Positions 13,801-27,700 of a DNA stretch of 64,000 bases are shown in pieces. The position numbers were made by a program, and so were the translations under genes. Numbering within the stretch: position 1 is the first letter of the stretch; each line of letters starts with the position of its first letter. Under the pieces are notes generated by a model that did not search any database, had not been told where the DNA came from, and saw only the letters and a list, made by a program, of their open reading frames with translations. Origin of the DNA: Opisthorchis felineus (taxonomy: Eukaryota > Platyhelminthes > Trematoda > Opisthorchiida > Opisthorchiidae); the NCBI GenBank assembly GCA_004794785.1, contig SJOL01006482.1, positions 305,593 to 369,592 of the forward strand, in the 5' to 3' direction.

Positions 13801-16800
13801 ACCACCGTGTCATCTACGTCATCCTAAAAAACGAGTGTTGATCGCCGGTAACTTGCTAGACCACGCCAGTGCAAATTTATTCGAAGTGGATCTTAATTTG
13901 AGAAGAAAAAGGAGAAGAAGAACACACTTGAACTGCGAGGCGGTGTAGCGTTAGACTGTTATGAACATGCAGAGGTGCCAATGTATTTAGAACTTTGTCC
14001 GGCAATCTCCTTTTGAACTGCTGATTGAAACATCAGCAACCTCTGTTTGTGGTCACATTCTAAATCCGAGAGTGTCGCTCTGGCCTTGTTCTTTAGGGCA
14101 GAACGATAACATGATAGTGACAAATCCAACAGACTGTTTGGACGGCGACATCTTCTTCAGGACCAAAATCATGCTTGAATGGTGCACACGTCGACCCAGG
14201 TCTGATCTCATTCTGACCTTATCTAACGATTAGCCAGGCTGGTACAGTTTAAAGTGCACGTAAACTAAACAGGACAGAAATTTGGCGTATTGTGCTTCAA
14301 TTCATACGAAGGCCTAATAGGTCGAACAGATATGCTCCCATCGTCTGCTTTGAAATAGCAAGCCCAGATACGTAAATGAAAAGTAGGCTGAAAATCTCAC
14401 ACCAACACCTGACAGGCCCAGTGATAATAGACACTCTAGAAGTCGTTGTTACAGAGTTCTTCTCAATCAGTTTACACATTTCCAGTGCACTACTTTTGTT
14501 CAGTCGTTAGTTTAGAAAGTATATTGTTCCTGCTTTCAGTTTATGCCACCAAAAAGGAGGGAACTCACTCTACGAGGCTTGTGACAATAATCTAGCGGAA
14601 CCCAACTGAGACAGACTGGATAGAGAGGTAATCGCTATGGAAAGGCATGTTCTAGAGGATATTTAATGGACGATCTTCGAGATTGAGGAGTTCTGGGTAC
14701 AACTCGGCCTGGAATTTATTAAACAAACTATGAGCCCTGCGGTGTATAATATGGATAATATAAAATCAAGACAAAGCGTGGTGGAGTAAGATTATATAAA
14801 CATTATCCTATTAAGCTGTGTTCCGATTGCAAACTTTCCAGATCACCGAGATGTCATTGGACTATGATAATCATGAACTAGATGGTAGTTAACGGGGTCA
14901 GATATTAGTGACAAAAAACGACAAAAACTGCAATCTGAGGGAGACTCCACTCAGAGTGTTTTGGCACCTAATGTAGACGTCCCATCTAGCGTTCACTGTT
15001 CTCCTAAAAGACCCACCAGATTCGGTATAAACCACGCAACGACAAACACAATAACGTCAAACATAGCCCAATTTGATAGTCGATGTAAGTCACCTGAAGG
15101 ATTGACTTGTCGGACCTAAGGGATATATAAAAAGCAGTACGTTTGTTCTAGCCGGTAGCTAGCATTATTTTTGTATTCTAAATAAGCTAGGAAGTTGGCT
15201 ACTAACACCACATTGACAGTTTCCTCCCAGGTGGAGACAAATTATCGTCTATTGAATAAAGTCTAACCAGAGCTTCATAAAACTAATACGGCTTTGTTGT
15301 TACAAGGGTACTGGTTTTCTTTGAAATTGTCAAATTAGCAGTTATATAAGAATACATATAAAAATTTCAGTCAGGCTGAGTGCTCCACTACAAAAGTTGT
15401 ATTTTTGATTGTCCGATTTATACTGATTGATTCGTAAGTGCGTTCTAGACAAACCCCTCTTTTATCCTTCTTCTTGTGACTTTCAGATAAACCTTCAGAA
15501 TACTATTGCAGACCGCAGACGATGTATACTGATGAACCAACTTACTTCAACGCTGCTCAGTCCTATATGTCACCTGGAACAAATCCGAATGAAAGAATGG
15601 TGGTGCCAGGACAAAGGGTGCGCCAAAGTCCCGCATGGAATATCCCTAATATATCACACGTAAATGTGGCACCGTATTCTGGAAAGAGACTTAACGGTGT
15701 AACATCAGAATCCTCGAAATGGAGCGCACCACTTATGGATCAACGCGGGGAGACCCAAGTGCCTCATCTCACTCGTCGACACACACACAGTCCCTATTCA
15801 CCTAGGCAAGTAGCGGTGGATTTCGGTGACAGCCAAGCCAAAGGGGCACGACAAAGATCAAGAGGTGAGTTATGCTTTGCTTGCTAGATTATTTCCACAA
15901 GTTTATCTAAAATCCGGTGAACAAAGGTAATGTGAATCAATAACCGGCCAATTCAACCATCGCATTGTCTATTAGATACAGTACACTACTACGATTGCTC
16001 GAGTTAATTTTAGCGATACCCGATATGTTGGAGTTTATTGCAATCAATTAACCGCTTATCTACTCATCACTATGAACTAACTTTGGCTTTCTTGTAATTC
16101 ATTCTATTTTAGAACGCACTGCTTATGTTCCGGTGAACCAAATGCCGTGTGAGTTTTGTAGACATTGCCATGATCTGATGAAAAACATGATGACTTAAGC
16201 GGATCGTTGGTAACCTGTTTCTTTGATAAATCCCGTTGATTGAGTGGGAGTTTGTACAAGAAAGGGCCTTTCGAAAGAAAATTGATCAAAGTTCAACCAG
16301 GGCAGGATTATTCTCCACGTAGCCTGACGTGATTTGCCACACTGCGGTAACTGACCTAGTAAACCCTTTAGCTTATCAGCAATCCAAGTCTACAGCAAGT
16401 TTCTGTTTTTGGTATTAACACTTGTTCACAGAAAACGCTTTGCAATTCTCACATACAACTGGACCTTTCTGGACATTCCAGAATACATCCAACCAAAACG
16501 TTTTCCATCGTTTTTGTGCTCGATCGTTTGCATTTTGTGGAAGTAATCATATATCTTTCCCATTTATTATTTAGGTTCTTCAAGTAGCAGCACCAGTGAC
16601 CACATTACAGTAAAAGAAGAAAATGTACAAAGGTATTCCTTTCCAACTCAGGCGTCAAGTTCAATATCACCAGGTCCGGTGGATGGAACCGTACAAAGAG
16701 AAATTTTTCTCAGGCAACGACCAACCTATCACAGGCATACAAAATTATCAGAATCAACTAAAGAAAACTCCCCATCCTATGCTTTTGGTTGTATCTCGTC

Positions 16801-19800
16801 TCCCTCTTTTGTTGGTAGCATGTGCGTACCAATCAACAGCTCTCCGCAAAGACGCAAATCACCAAATGTGAGGTATTCCATGACCAACATTCCGTATGGT
16901 GCTGCAGAGGGCTTCAAGCCCATCAGTGAACCACAAGCAACACCGACAAGTTTCTGGATGCCAGCAACAAGCCCCAAACCTCCGAACGCCGCGCTTAATG
17001 GGCATGAAACACTGATCAACACGCAGAATGACAAGGATTGCAGACCAGTTAGACGACGAAATCTTGACCCACAAACACGGCAGACACGAATACTCCAATC
17101 GAGGAAACCCATCATTCCGGATTTATACGAACCAGGGCAGCAGAATATTATAGAAAACTGGTAAGTACCTGTTTCCTCAGCACCACTGAATTCTCACTCA
17201 AGAAAAACCTCTTCGTCAACTAACAGACATTGAGTCACGTGCATTAAGACCGGTATGAAATCAATGTCAAGTTAAAACCAAGTGTTAATTGCTTCGTTAT
17301 CACTAGCAGATCCTCCAGCAATGATACGAGTTTGTGGCTAGAATCTCGCGAAGATATGGTCGTTAAGGTACCTTCAGCAGCCATTAGGGGGTCATAATGT
17401 GTCATCCACTGTACTGCCGATTGCCGTTTACGCTTTCTTTCTCTTCTGAATCAAACTTACATGCATCATTCTCTAAAGTTAAAGTTTTCTTAGTCACGAC
17501 CGCATTTTTTCTCTCGTCATAACTCAATGCTCAAACTTCAAGCAACGGCTTGCACCGTTCAATTTGAAACTTGTTGCTAGTACGAACAACGTTTTGAGAG
17601 AATTGCTAGAGCTCATGTAAATTCACGGCGCCTCATACGACTGACTACTGTCATCACGTTAAGTCACATTAAATGTCAGGTGAATGTAGCCAAGTGGTAC
17701 GGAATTGGATGAGGAGCTGCGAACGATCGATACGGGGATGGCCACTGTTGAAAACCCAGTTAGAGTTTCAGATTCATCGAATCGGGCGAAGGGTGTGAGA
17801 ATGTGGCTATGGGAGATCAGCAAAAGTTGCGTTGGGCAGGAAGTAAGAATAACCAGGTTGTTTTATCTCGAATGAATAAACTTACTCAGTAGTATAAAAG
17901 AGTAGCTTTAAAATATAAAATTGAATTTTCTCACCCAACACTACTCACAGGGCTGCTGAAAACAACTTGAAAGTTCACTACCGGTTTCGCCCTCCTGGGG
18001 CTTGTCAGGTAAGCCTATCCCCCGAGTTTCCACCACCTGCATTTCTTACCTGAGTAAGTGGAGTCATAAACGCTCGTAAATTAACTTGTTGACGACAGTA
18101 AATCAAATACCGACTGTCTGTTGCTGAACAGTCTGCAGCAAGCTTCTAACTGTTGTTTGGTCAGGAAGAAGACATCCATATCTCGACTATCGTTCCAAAT
18201 GAAATATAAAGTGACCAGTGGTCAAAAAATTTAGCTGAAGATTATCACAAACGAAGCTGCTGACCACCAATATATCGTTACTCGTGAAAAACGTGTTTAG
18301 GATTCATTAAATTGAAGACCAGATATCAAAACGAAGGCGCGCACATGGTTTTCGATCTCATCCACTTGCTCAGCGATTTGTTCCCCTACAGGTAAAGGGA
18401 AATCTCACCTCAGGTTTTATTGGTTATCTTTAATGGGCGGTTTGGTTTACAATGAAGTTTGACAGTATATCATACAGGGGACAGTCCCCTGACGGTTTAG
18501 GAACACTTAAAAGCGCACACAACTACTCACACATTCTGAGTAGCGCGTTCTCCAGGTACAAATTGGTAGGAGCGGTACATTGTGAAAATTTACGGAGCGA
18601 AATTAGATGGGATAGCTTGCAAAGCTACGTCGGGGACTAAAATAAAAAAATTCTCATTGCTCAGGACCATCGGCACTCAATGAAGAAATGCAGATAGTGT
18701 ACCAAATGTGAATGGTATCATGGCGGTAATTGGTCGTTGTTTAGGTGACTCAGCTTGTTCGAAAATTCCACGGTGCGCCTCCTCATGTAAGTTTGATGCA
18801 CTGGTTGAATCTTTATCGCCACGTTTTTTCTGGAATACTCCTTTTTGGAATGCTCCTTTTTGTCACCATCGGGCTAGCAACAATGTAATAGGGAATCGGG
18901 TTTCTGGCATACAATTGGGGCAGGAAAAAGGAAACAGTGTAATATGATCTTTATTGTTATTGGTTCACTCGATGTCCGAATTTTCCAAGATTATTGCCTA
19001 CAGTAGAACTTAGATTATCGGGAAATATTCAGAATTTCCGCAGCAAGCCTTGATGTTTCTTTTGGCTATGTCGAATCTTGTTGAGAAATTTTACTATTCA
19101 TGAGTAGTAAAAATGTATAAAGCCGCAGAGATGCCGAATTCCTGACGCTATGTGGGCTTGCATGTCTGAAAGCTCCCTTCAACTCTCCGAGACTTAATAT
19201 TTTGGCAGATCAAGGCCAAAATGAACTCAAATTGTGCGAGATACTAAAGGGCCTTAATTTGTTTGCGAAAACACTTCAAACTGAATGACAACTTTAATAC
19301 TAAAACTCCACTCAAGTTATTTATCTCATTTATTACTATCCTTCTCCAATGGTGCATCCTTACTGTTCATTTCTGCACCCGCAAAACTGACGAACTCGGG
19401 AGTAAATCAACAGCCAACCTTTCACTGTGCCTGCCTTTTCTGACTTTCAGTATCCCATTGAAGGAGACTGCTGAGTCAACGAAGTACTATCGTAAACAAA
19501 TCGACATTCTCAATCAGGAAAATAATCTCCAAACGCATAAAGAATCGCGGAAGCCAGCTGTTAAAAAGAAATTTATTTCCGAGAATCGAAGTATATCTTC
19601 CAGCCCAGAACCGGTTGACGAAGAAATCGCTGAGATTTGTGCTCGTGATGTAACGCAACAAGCAGTGGCCTCCCAACGCAGCAATCCCACTAATGGGACT
19701 CGCCGAATGACTCACCCAGACCCGTTACCCGTCCATCTCGAAGAAGACACGGATGCCGAGTTTGATATGACTCCGGTACAGGAACGACATATTTTAAAAG

Positions 19801-21755
19801 GAAGGCGTCAGAGTCCCACTATAAATGACCCCAGGATATCGACAAAAAACGTCTTCGTATACAACCCTGGAGATAATAAATATGTCAGACCGGAATTTGG
19901 GACGGTTACACAGAGAGCGGTTTCAACGACGTAAGTGTTCTTGATTACCCTGACAAATGCACATGGTTTTGTGGTTAGTTACCCTTTCCGCCGAGCCTGG
20001 CAACTGGCTTGCCAATCTTTCGTCACCAATCAAAGAAGGTTTGTCAATCGCATACTGGTGATGATTTGTTTGGTGACAAAACGCTTATAAGCTACTTGCG
20101 AAGATCTGAAAACAGAACAAAACCAACTGAAATCACCCACTAAAAACAAATGAGTTACTTGCATTTGGATACATAGCACACCGTCTTCTGCCAGATGTGT
20201 GTTCCCTAAGTTTGATTTTTCTACCTTACATGTAGGCTTAAAAGCTCGTACACTACTGTTAAACGGTGGGAATGTGTGACCAATATGTTCCGGGAAACAA
20301 CGTTCTCGATTTCCCAGCTTTCGACTAACTGAAACCAATAAAAGTTTCAACAGGCGTCTCTCGAAGCCTCCTCTTGCTAAATTTATCAATTTTTATGTCT
20401 TTGCGGGCAAAATCTCCTAAAACTTATGTTGCTTCCTTGGTAGGTTCCAAACTCTATCAAGACCGATTCAACGGAAGCTAAAAAATCCACATATTTGGAA
20501 ACAGCCTTTTGCATGTCTGCATAAATTCTGCATTTCTCCTGCAAAGGTTTTCCACTCATCATTGAGTCTCCCTTCGGTTTACGTACATAGACCAGGCGGT
20601 TCCAAATATTTACTGGCCAAATCATTACACTCTACAAATCTAAACGGGTTTTGTTCGCACGTATATGCAATACATTCCGACATCCAAAAGATTTGAAGGA
20701 GGAGTATTGTTGGTCTGTCATTTTTACCAGCTTGCCATTTAGGGAACAACTGAAAGAGAGGATAGGTAACTGTCGTAATGTAGTACGCAATCAGGATTTT
20801 CCCGTCTGGCATGAATGAATGACCTTTATCCACCAAAGAAGCATCCAAAGTTATAAAATAGATTCTATGATGATTCTGGCTATTTCTAGTCTCCTTTCTC
20901 TTCACTCGATGTTGATAGCAAACCAGACTTCGTTTATCCAGTTGAGACATTCCTTTGTCGCTGCAAATCGCAGCTTCAGCCCACTTGGCTGTGCCCTTAC
21001 TGTGAAATCTGATCACCTAAGGTGTCTTCTTCATATAATTTTGTTCTATATGCGGAGAACCTTGGCAACTTTGTATCATACCTCTGACTGTTAAATGAAA
21101 ACTGAAAGATATCTTCATGCACATTGTATTTATTATCTGGTTATACACTGCTTCCGGCGGCCTTTGCTCTGCATCGACGTTCCAATTTTGCACTATAACC
21201 CAAGATTCGTTGGAATCCCATCTAAAGCAACTGGCCGCGGAATAGCCGAAAACCCTCTTGGCCAAGATGATTTCATTGCATAATATCTACTGCTTGTTCC
21301 GGCATCCGGTTAAGCACAAACATTTACCTAACCAGCGGAGATTCGCAAGCTACTGTTCGGTGGACCAGAATGACCCTTTATATCGCTCATTTCAGGGATA
21401 CAGCCTATCTGTGAATGTTAGCCACACTATATGACATATCGTTTGTCATTTTCGAGCAAAATTGGTTGAGTTCATCAGCATTATTTTCGTTGAATTCAGC
21501 TCGGGAGCACTCACGAAAAGTTCCGACATCGTTTCGCATACTATATCCACATAAGTATTGTTTCAGGAGCCCTCTGAATGTCACGTTAAAACCAATCTCA
21601 AAATCAGTGAAACGTTGCGCACCTCAACTGTGCTAACCACTTAGGTTTTTTAAGTCAAGTATGAGTGGAGAGAACCAATGAGAACAAGCAGTCTGGATGA
21701 CTTTCAACACACTTCACATTTCCACCTGAGCAGTGGGATCACAGCGAAAGAAACT

Positions 21756-21797
<42 letters not shown>

Positions 21798-24700
21798 CAG
21801 CACGGATAGGGTCGGAATATCTCTTGTGATTGATCTTTCCTTAATAACATGTGATCAAATACCAAACTCCTAGTTCATTTCCAAGTGAAAGTTGATATTT
21901 CATCAGGACAAACAAATGTTTTGTTCACGAGTAGTCAAATTAGCTAACCAATAGAGCTGGCCCTACCCGAGTCAGGTCAGAAAACTACGTGTATTCTAGT
22001 GAATGAAATAAACGAGCAGCAAATTCACAACATACATGGATGACGAAGAAGTAAACCGAATTTTTTTGCATGGTGACACCAGTCAAGGATGTAGATCACA
22101 AGGTCTTCCTGAATGACTGATCGTCATGCTCTCCACTCGGTTTTTTATTTCACTTTAGACTTTCATAGGTGTCCCGAGTACATCGACTTTCTTGCTGTGC
22201 TAGGATTCCGTTAGAGTGCTGGAACTCAAAGTGTGATTAGACCAACTGTACGTCAGAGGATTCATTGACGATACGTGACTAGAAGCGACGGACGAAAGCG
22301 TCAGTGTGATTAAGATTTTTATCATAGTCGGATACAAAGTATCCAGGCCGGAGTGAATCGCAAAGCCAATGCCACTAATTCGCAGTTGGAACCTTCAGTT
22401 TAGACGAAGGACGCAGTATATATATATATATATAAAGAAGCCTGCACACACGATAACACAAAAGGTTTAAGCGGGCTGGATTCGTCTCTGTGGGTGAACC
22501 TGTGAAGCCGATATAAACCTGAGGGAGAAAGATCGGCGTGCAGAGGCCAACTATTCCTCGTCGTCTAACTTTACCATACTGGCTTTACAATGACCATCAA
22601 CGCTACAATAAACAATGAAATACTGATGCCATCCATCAATACAGTGGGGTTCCGATGTTCCAGATTTCAGATTCCAAACTAGAGTTATTGAGTAGTTTTC
22701 CATACACGGGTTTTCTTTGTGCTTACTGGGAGACAAGAAGATTGGTTCATTTCCGGATGTCCACTTTGCGGACTTAGATTAGTTCGAAACAGTCCGCTTC
22801 GAGCCTTCAGCGTCCTGACTGCACCAACCTGACTGTGATGTAGGGTTTTCCCGAGGATCTGACCCACATCCCGAAGGCGGCTGGCCTAGTCCTGCGATGC
22901 AGACAGTGAGGCAGAGTTGAATGACTGCTGGTACTATTGCGCACAGTTGGTGTGCTGTCAGCTGCACCGAACTTTTAGAAGCACTTCGACCTTATCATTA
23001 ATACGCCGGTGGTCACAGCCAACATTCGGACACCTGAAGTGTGCGGTTTTTAAGGTCAAAATTTCCAAACGCTTTCTTTCTCGCGGAAAAGCAGCACCTC
23101 TGCTTCCGTGCTGGCCACCTGTTTGTGACACGTTACTCTCCTCAAACTCCTGTCGCATTCGGACAGCCCCGTAATATGATTGTTCAACCATGATGGTCCA
23201 ATCTCCTTCACTTCACTGCTCATCGTTAACATCCGTGAGGAGGTTAAACCCGAAGGAGCCAATTTTGCAGACAGTGTAGTCCTCATGATCCTCGCAAGAC
23301 ATGAGCTTGATCACAGTAGCTAGTTAGAAGCTTAAGCTTTATATATATATATATATATNNNNNNNNNNNNNNNNNNNNNNNNNNNTATATATATATATAT
23401 AACATAGCCATCCAGGTTCAGCCATCCACAGATCAAAAACGGATACAGTCACTCAGTAGCATTCTAATTAGCTAAGCTCCATTCTTACAAAAATTAACTT
23501 ACAGACCGTTAAAAACCATTACAGCGGATAGTGCCATTCACATGCTCGGATAAGAAAAGTGAGGAAGTTTCACTTGGGTCATTAGTTTTTCGGTGGAAGC
23601 ACACCTATAGAAGGTTTTTTTAAATTTTATTTGCAATTGAAGTGGATGTTTACAACAGTCTACGATTTTATCCATATTGTCCTCTTTTACCACGTCGCCA
23701 CTGTCAATGAGACGAAAATGGCTTGACAACTATCAGGGAACCACCATTTCAGAATTTCTGGAGAAGACTGCGGGATATCTTCATTATAATACACAACCTA
23801 TTGATGAGTCATGCCAGATCTTGCACTCAAAAATAAGGGCTTTGAGTTTGTTTGCTGAGGAGTACTTTGTTGGTTTAGTTGTACTTTCTCGAACCATTTT
23901 GTGGGAAGTTTTTAAGTGATCCGCAATTTACACACTTTTCAGTGATTTCCTTCCTTCGTTTCTTTGTAAGCAGACCACCTGAGCCAAAAAGTCGAGCGGA
24001 TGTGAACATCACCAAAGAACCCAAGGATAGTGCATTGGAACTTGGACAGAATGATCAGGAATTGTCTGAGAAAACAGATTCAAACCCTATATCTACGCGG
24101 AGTCTGAGTAAGACAGAGGGGAGTCTGCGTTCGCCCGTGGTCATGATGGCCACCTCGAGTGCAACTTCGAGGACGAATATGCCCATCATGCCGGTTGAAT
24201 TCGATACTATCAGCTCATCAAGTGAAACAATTCGAGTCGGAAAGCAAACGTTCGGTAAGCAGGAAGAAGTGAAAATTATGTGTTTGGGACCCATTGATGG
24301 CTTCCAGCTGGAGCCGAAATCGTCGGGTTTGTATAGATCGGAGGAGATTGACTCTCCAATCTCGCCTATTTGGATCGCCATTTGTAGCGGAGATTTATCG
24401 GTTTCTATCTACGACCTCAAAGTAAGTGGCCTCCGAGTGTGGACTTCCCGCAATTTCGGGGATTCTAAGTTCATTAGGTCATGATACGGTTCAACTTGGT
24501 TCACATTTAGCGATATCTTCTACTTGGTCAGCCTGAAGCTCTGATGAAACTTGGGAGTATTTGCTTTTCCTTTGTCCACTAATAAATACAAGACGGAATT
24601 TCTCTTGTAAAAGTGCTCATTCCTCCTAGAGTTCATGTCGACCTTTCCAAACAACCGCAGTCCCATTCGGGACCCTGCAGCTTAAAGACACGATAATAGC

Positions 24701-27700
24701 TCCCTTGTTAGTGGTCTGTCACGAGAGATGTAATTAGTTCTTTAAACTTTAAGTGGCACGAAACCGTTTGGTCTCTATGCGGATCAGTTATTAGTTGCAA
24801 TAGGAAATACAAATCTGTCCAACTTCGTCATTAGCGGGCTAGATCAAAGCGCACCTTTAAAATACACTTTGTAAATTCAGGCATTTGATTGATTCATTTT
24901 TTGGATGCCGATTCACCACAAGTTCAGCGAAACTCAGCCTCTGAACTGAACTTCCTACTCAAAGAAAATTTCGTGTGCGTGAAGCTTCACCGCTCTTTCG
25001 GTTCTAGGTATTAAGGAAGGGCAGTCAGATGTTTCGAGCGGTTTCTGTTGCCATATTTTGTGATGTGATTAGTAATTGGTCCTTTGAGATAGAGTGGCCC
25101 CCTTGAACATATGCACAGTCATGTTAACTTTTCGAAGCATGCACGTGGACAGTACCCACCAAACGTCTGGTGATTTGTGCCTCTTAATTGCATGAACGTA
25201 ATGTTATGCCAGAGATCCCTATGAATGAACGTTTCGTTTGTGCATGCTTTGATCTACCAATCATAATTCAGCAAAGCTCCTAAAAAACACAAGCTACAAT
25301 CCACTGACTCCGGAAAGGAACTCGAATTTCAACTCTGTATTCCACCAGAGCGTTAAATTCATTTGAATCGAAACTGACCCTGAATGATTTGCTTTGCCAT
25401 TATTCCAGCTAGTTCCCTTTTTGGGAAACGAGAGTCACTAATGGGTTCCCTAACCCCAGCTGTCATCAGATTCTTTGACATCATGCATGCTTGGTGCTCC
25501 ATTAAGCAGCAGACCCTCCCCCAAATACTGCCAGTTATAACACCACTGCTGACTACACTTTCTCTTCCACAGCAACTCGGCCATTTCCGACTTTTCACGA
25601 CTAACGAATGAAGCATTTTCTCAGCACCGTGCAAGTACTTTCACTTCAGCTTTAGGTGGAGGACCTTGTAGCTTTCTCACATGCATCCTCACTTGACAAA
25701 AATTAAAACAATTGAGTTCCGTGATCCACTGCTAACAGTACGTAATCATCATCTCATGTCTGCATATCACATGAGGTAGTGCATACGGGCGTTGTATTTT
25801 TGTCCTCATCTGCCCTCTCAAACTGCTGTTCCACTCGATTTCTTTTTCATTTTCACTCACTAGCTTAGCGACAATTTTGGACAGTGTTCATTTTTTCCCA
25901 CACTTGTTTGACCTCGATCTTCCACTTTGAAGGCGACTCGTTCCGGAGAAATATATGCATATGTTAACTGAAATCAGAATTGGAACTGATTCTGTTGCAT
26001 AGTTTTCTGTTGTAACCCATATGAGAATTATGAAAAACACTCATACAGTTTTCAGTTGTTTGTCTAAACCATGTTATAAAACCAGGGTGGATTTTGAACA
26101 GCTTACTCTCCAACGACTGATACCCATCAATCTGTGTGGGTAACAGACTGAACTGGTGATTGAAAAGGGCAAATTCTTAAGGTCTCTATGGCATGACTTG
26201 GCTCAGATTGGTAGTGTACTCAGTCTACTGAAGCCCACAGGATACACACATAACTTATACATTCCACAACATAGTACACCGTAAAGGGATAAAAGTACCC
26301 AAAATCGTTCTGATTTCCCCATCAAGAGATGGGATGTTCTCATGAACAGAAGCATTGTTTTGCTCAGGTTGAAAGCTGTTCTGTTTAGCAGTTCCAATTC
26401 CTCCTAAAACCCGCAACGTCCAATCCTTTATTTCAAGCTGCTAAGCATATAATGTCGTTTACTCACTGATAACTTGCATCCTGCTCATCTATCGGTTCTT
26501 TCCCGATGTATGCTGGATGGACTTATGCCTACAGTAGCTGTCAGTCCGAACTAATCCTATTGCTGTGTTCGTTTCACGTTCTTGGCTCCACCGAATCCTG
26601 AGCACTTTACATTTGACGAAGACGAAGTCATATGTACATATTCATTTTTGCGGGGTCCCTGGTATAGGGACCACCTCTGAGTCCTAATCTGATTGGTCCT
26701 CCTGGTAATGGAGGTTTTTATCTGAAAAATAAACTAGTATCGAGTTTAAGACAACGCCTAACTGTCCAGTAGGTCGTTGGGCTATTCCTAGAATCCAGTC
26801 CTGCTGGGGTTTGTTGCGATCCTAACAAAGATGTGCTGGGACCTTGAAAAGTTCAACCACACAGCACCCTCATCTTGCTTGGAACTTATCAGGGAGGTGT
26901 AGAGACATTCTGTTGAGCCCACTTGTACTGATCCAATAATCTTGTGTCATCTCAGGTCGTCACAAAATATTGTCCGTAGAAACAGAGCGTTCCATTCCCT
27001 TGGTTTTACAGCATTAACTCCACTTGGATGGACATGCAACAGGAAAGGGCGTATGATGAGCCACCTATCGAAGTTAAACAGCAACCATTAGTGATGTCGA
27101 ACTCTCTTAAACTTAATCTACAACGTATCTTCCCAAGCCTGAGATGTACATTCTTCTTGTGTTTCTTCAAGAACCAAATGGATGTAGTTTTACCGACTAC
27201 CACAGACAACACTTCCGAATGCAAATTCTGACGACTGTAGCATTTTGAAGTTTCTCTCATTGGTTCTTATTAGTTAAGAATGTCTCATAAGGACGTTCCA
27301 ATTTTTACCACCCTGAGCTATTATATTTTGCTTTTAAAGGACTTTGCTGTTCATAGGTTAGTAAACCACAGGCTGATTTAATACAAATGACTTAAAAGAC
27401 ACAGCTGCACTACAATCAAGCAGTTTTCTCTCTTGTTTGGAATAGCCAGACCGGCCACGCTGAATCCGCCCTTATGTCTCCTAATTTGCTTTAATACATC
27501 ATTCGCGCTTCGTTAATTACTGCACTGTTGAAGGTTGGGAAACTAGGTGATGTTGTTCCTTTAAGGGAACCAACTCAGGGACTACTGTGTACAAACATCC
27601 CGTAGCCATTAACCGGGAGAAATTTCACTCTGTTTTATTTGCATTGGTTTTTTCACGGCCATGAAGAGCTAAGAACGCCAGATATCTTGAATATCTTGGA

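Noticed and set aside
17675..17760. tRNA gene
   Set aside because: The A box looks right but there is no clean B box, anticodon arm or acceptor stem.
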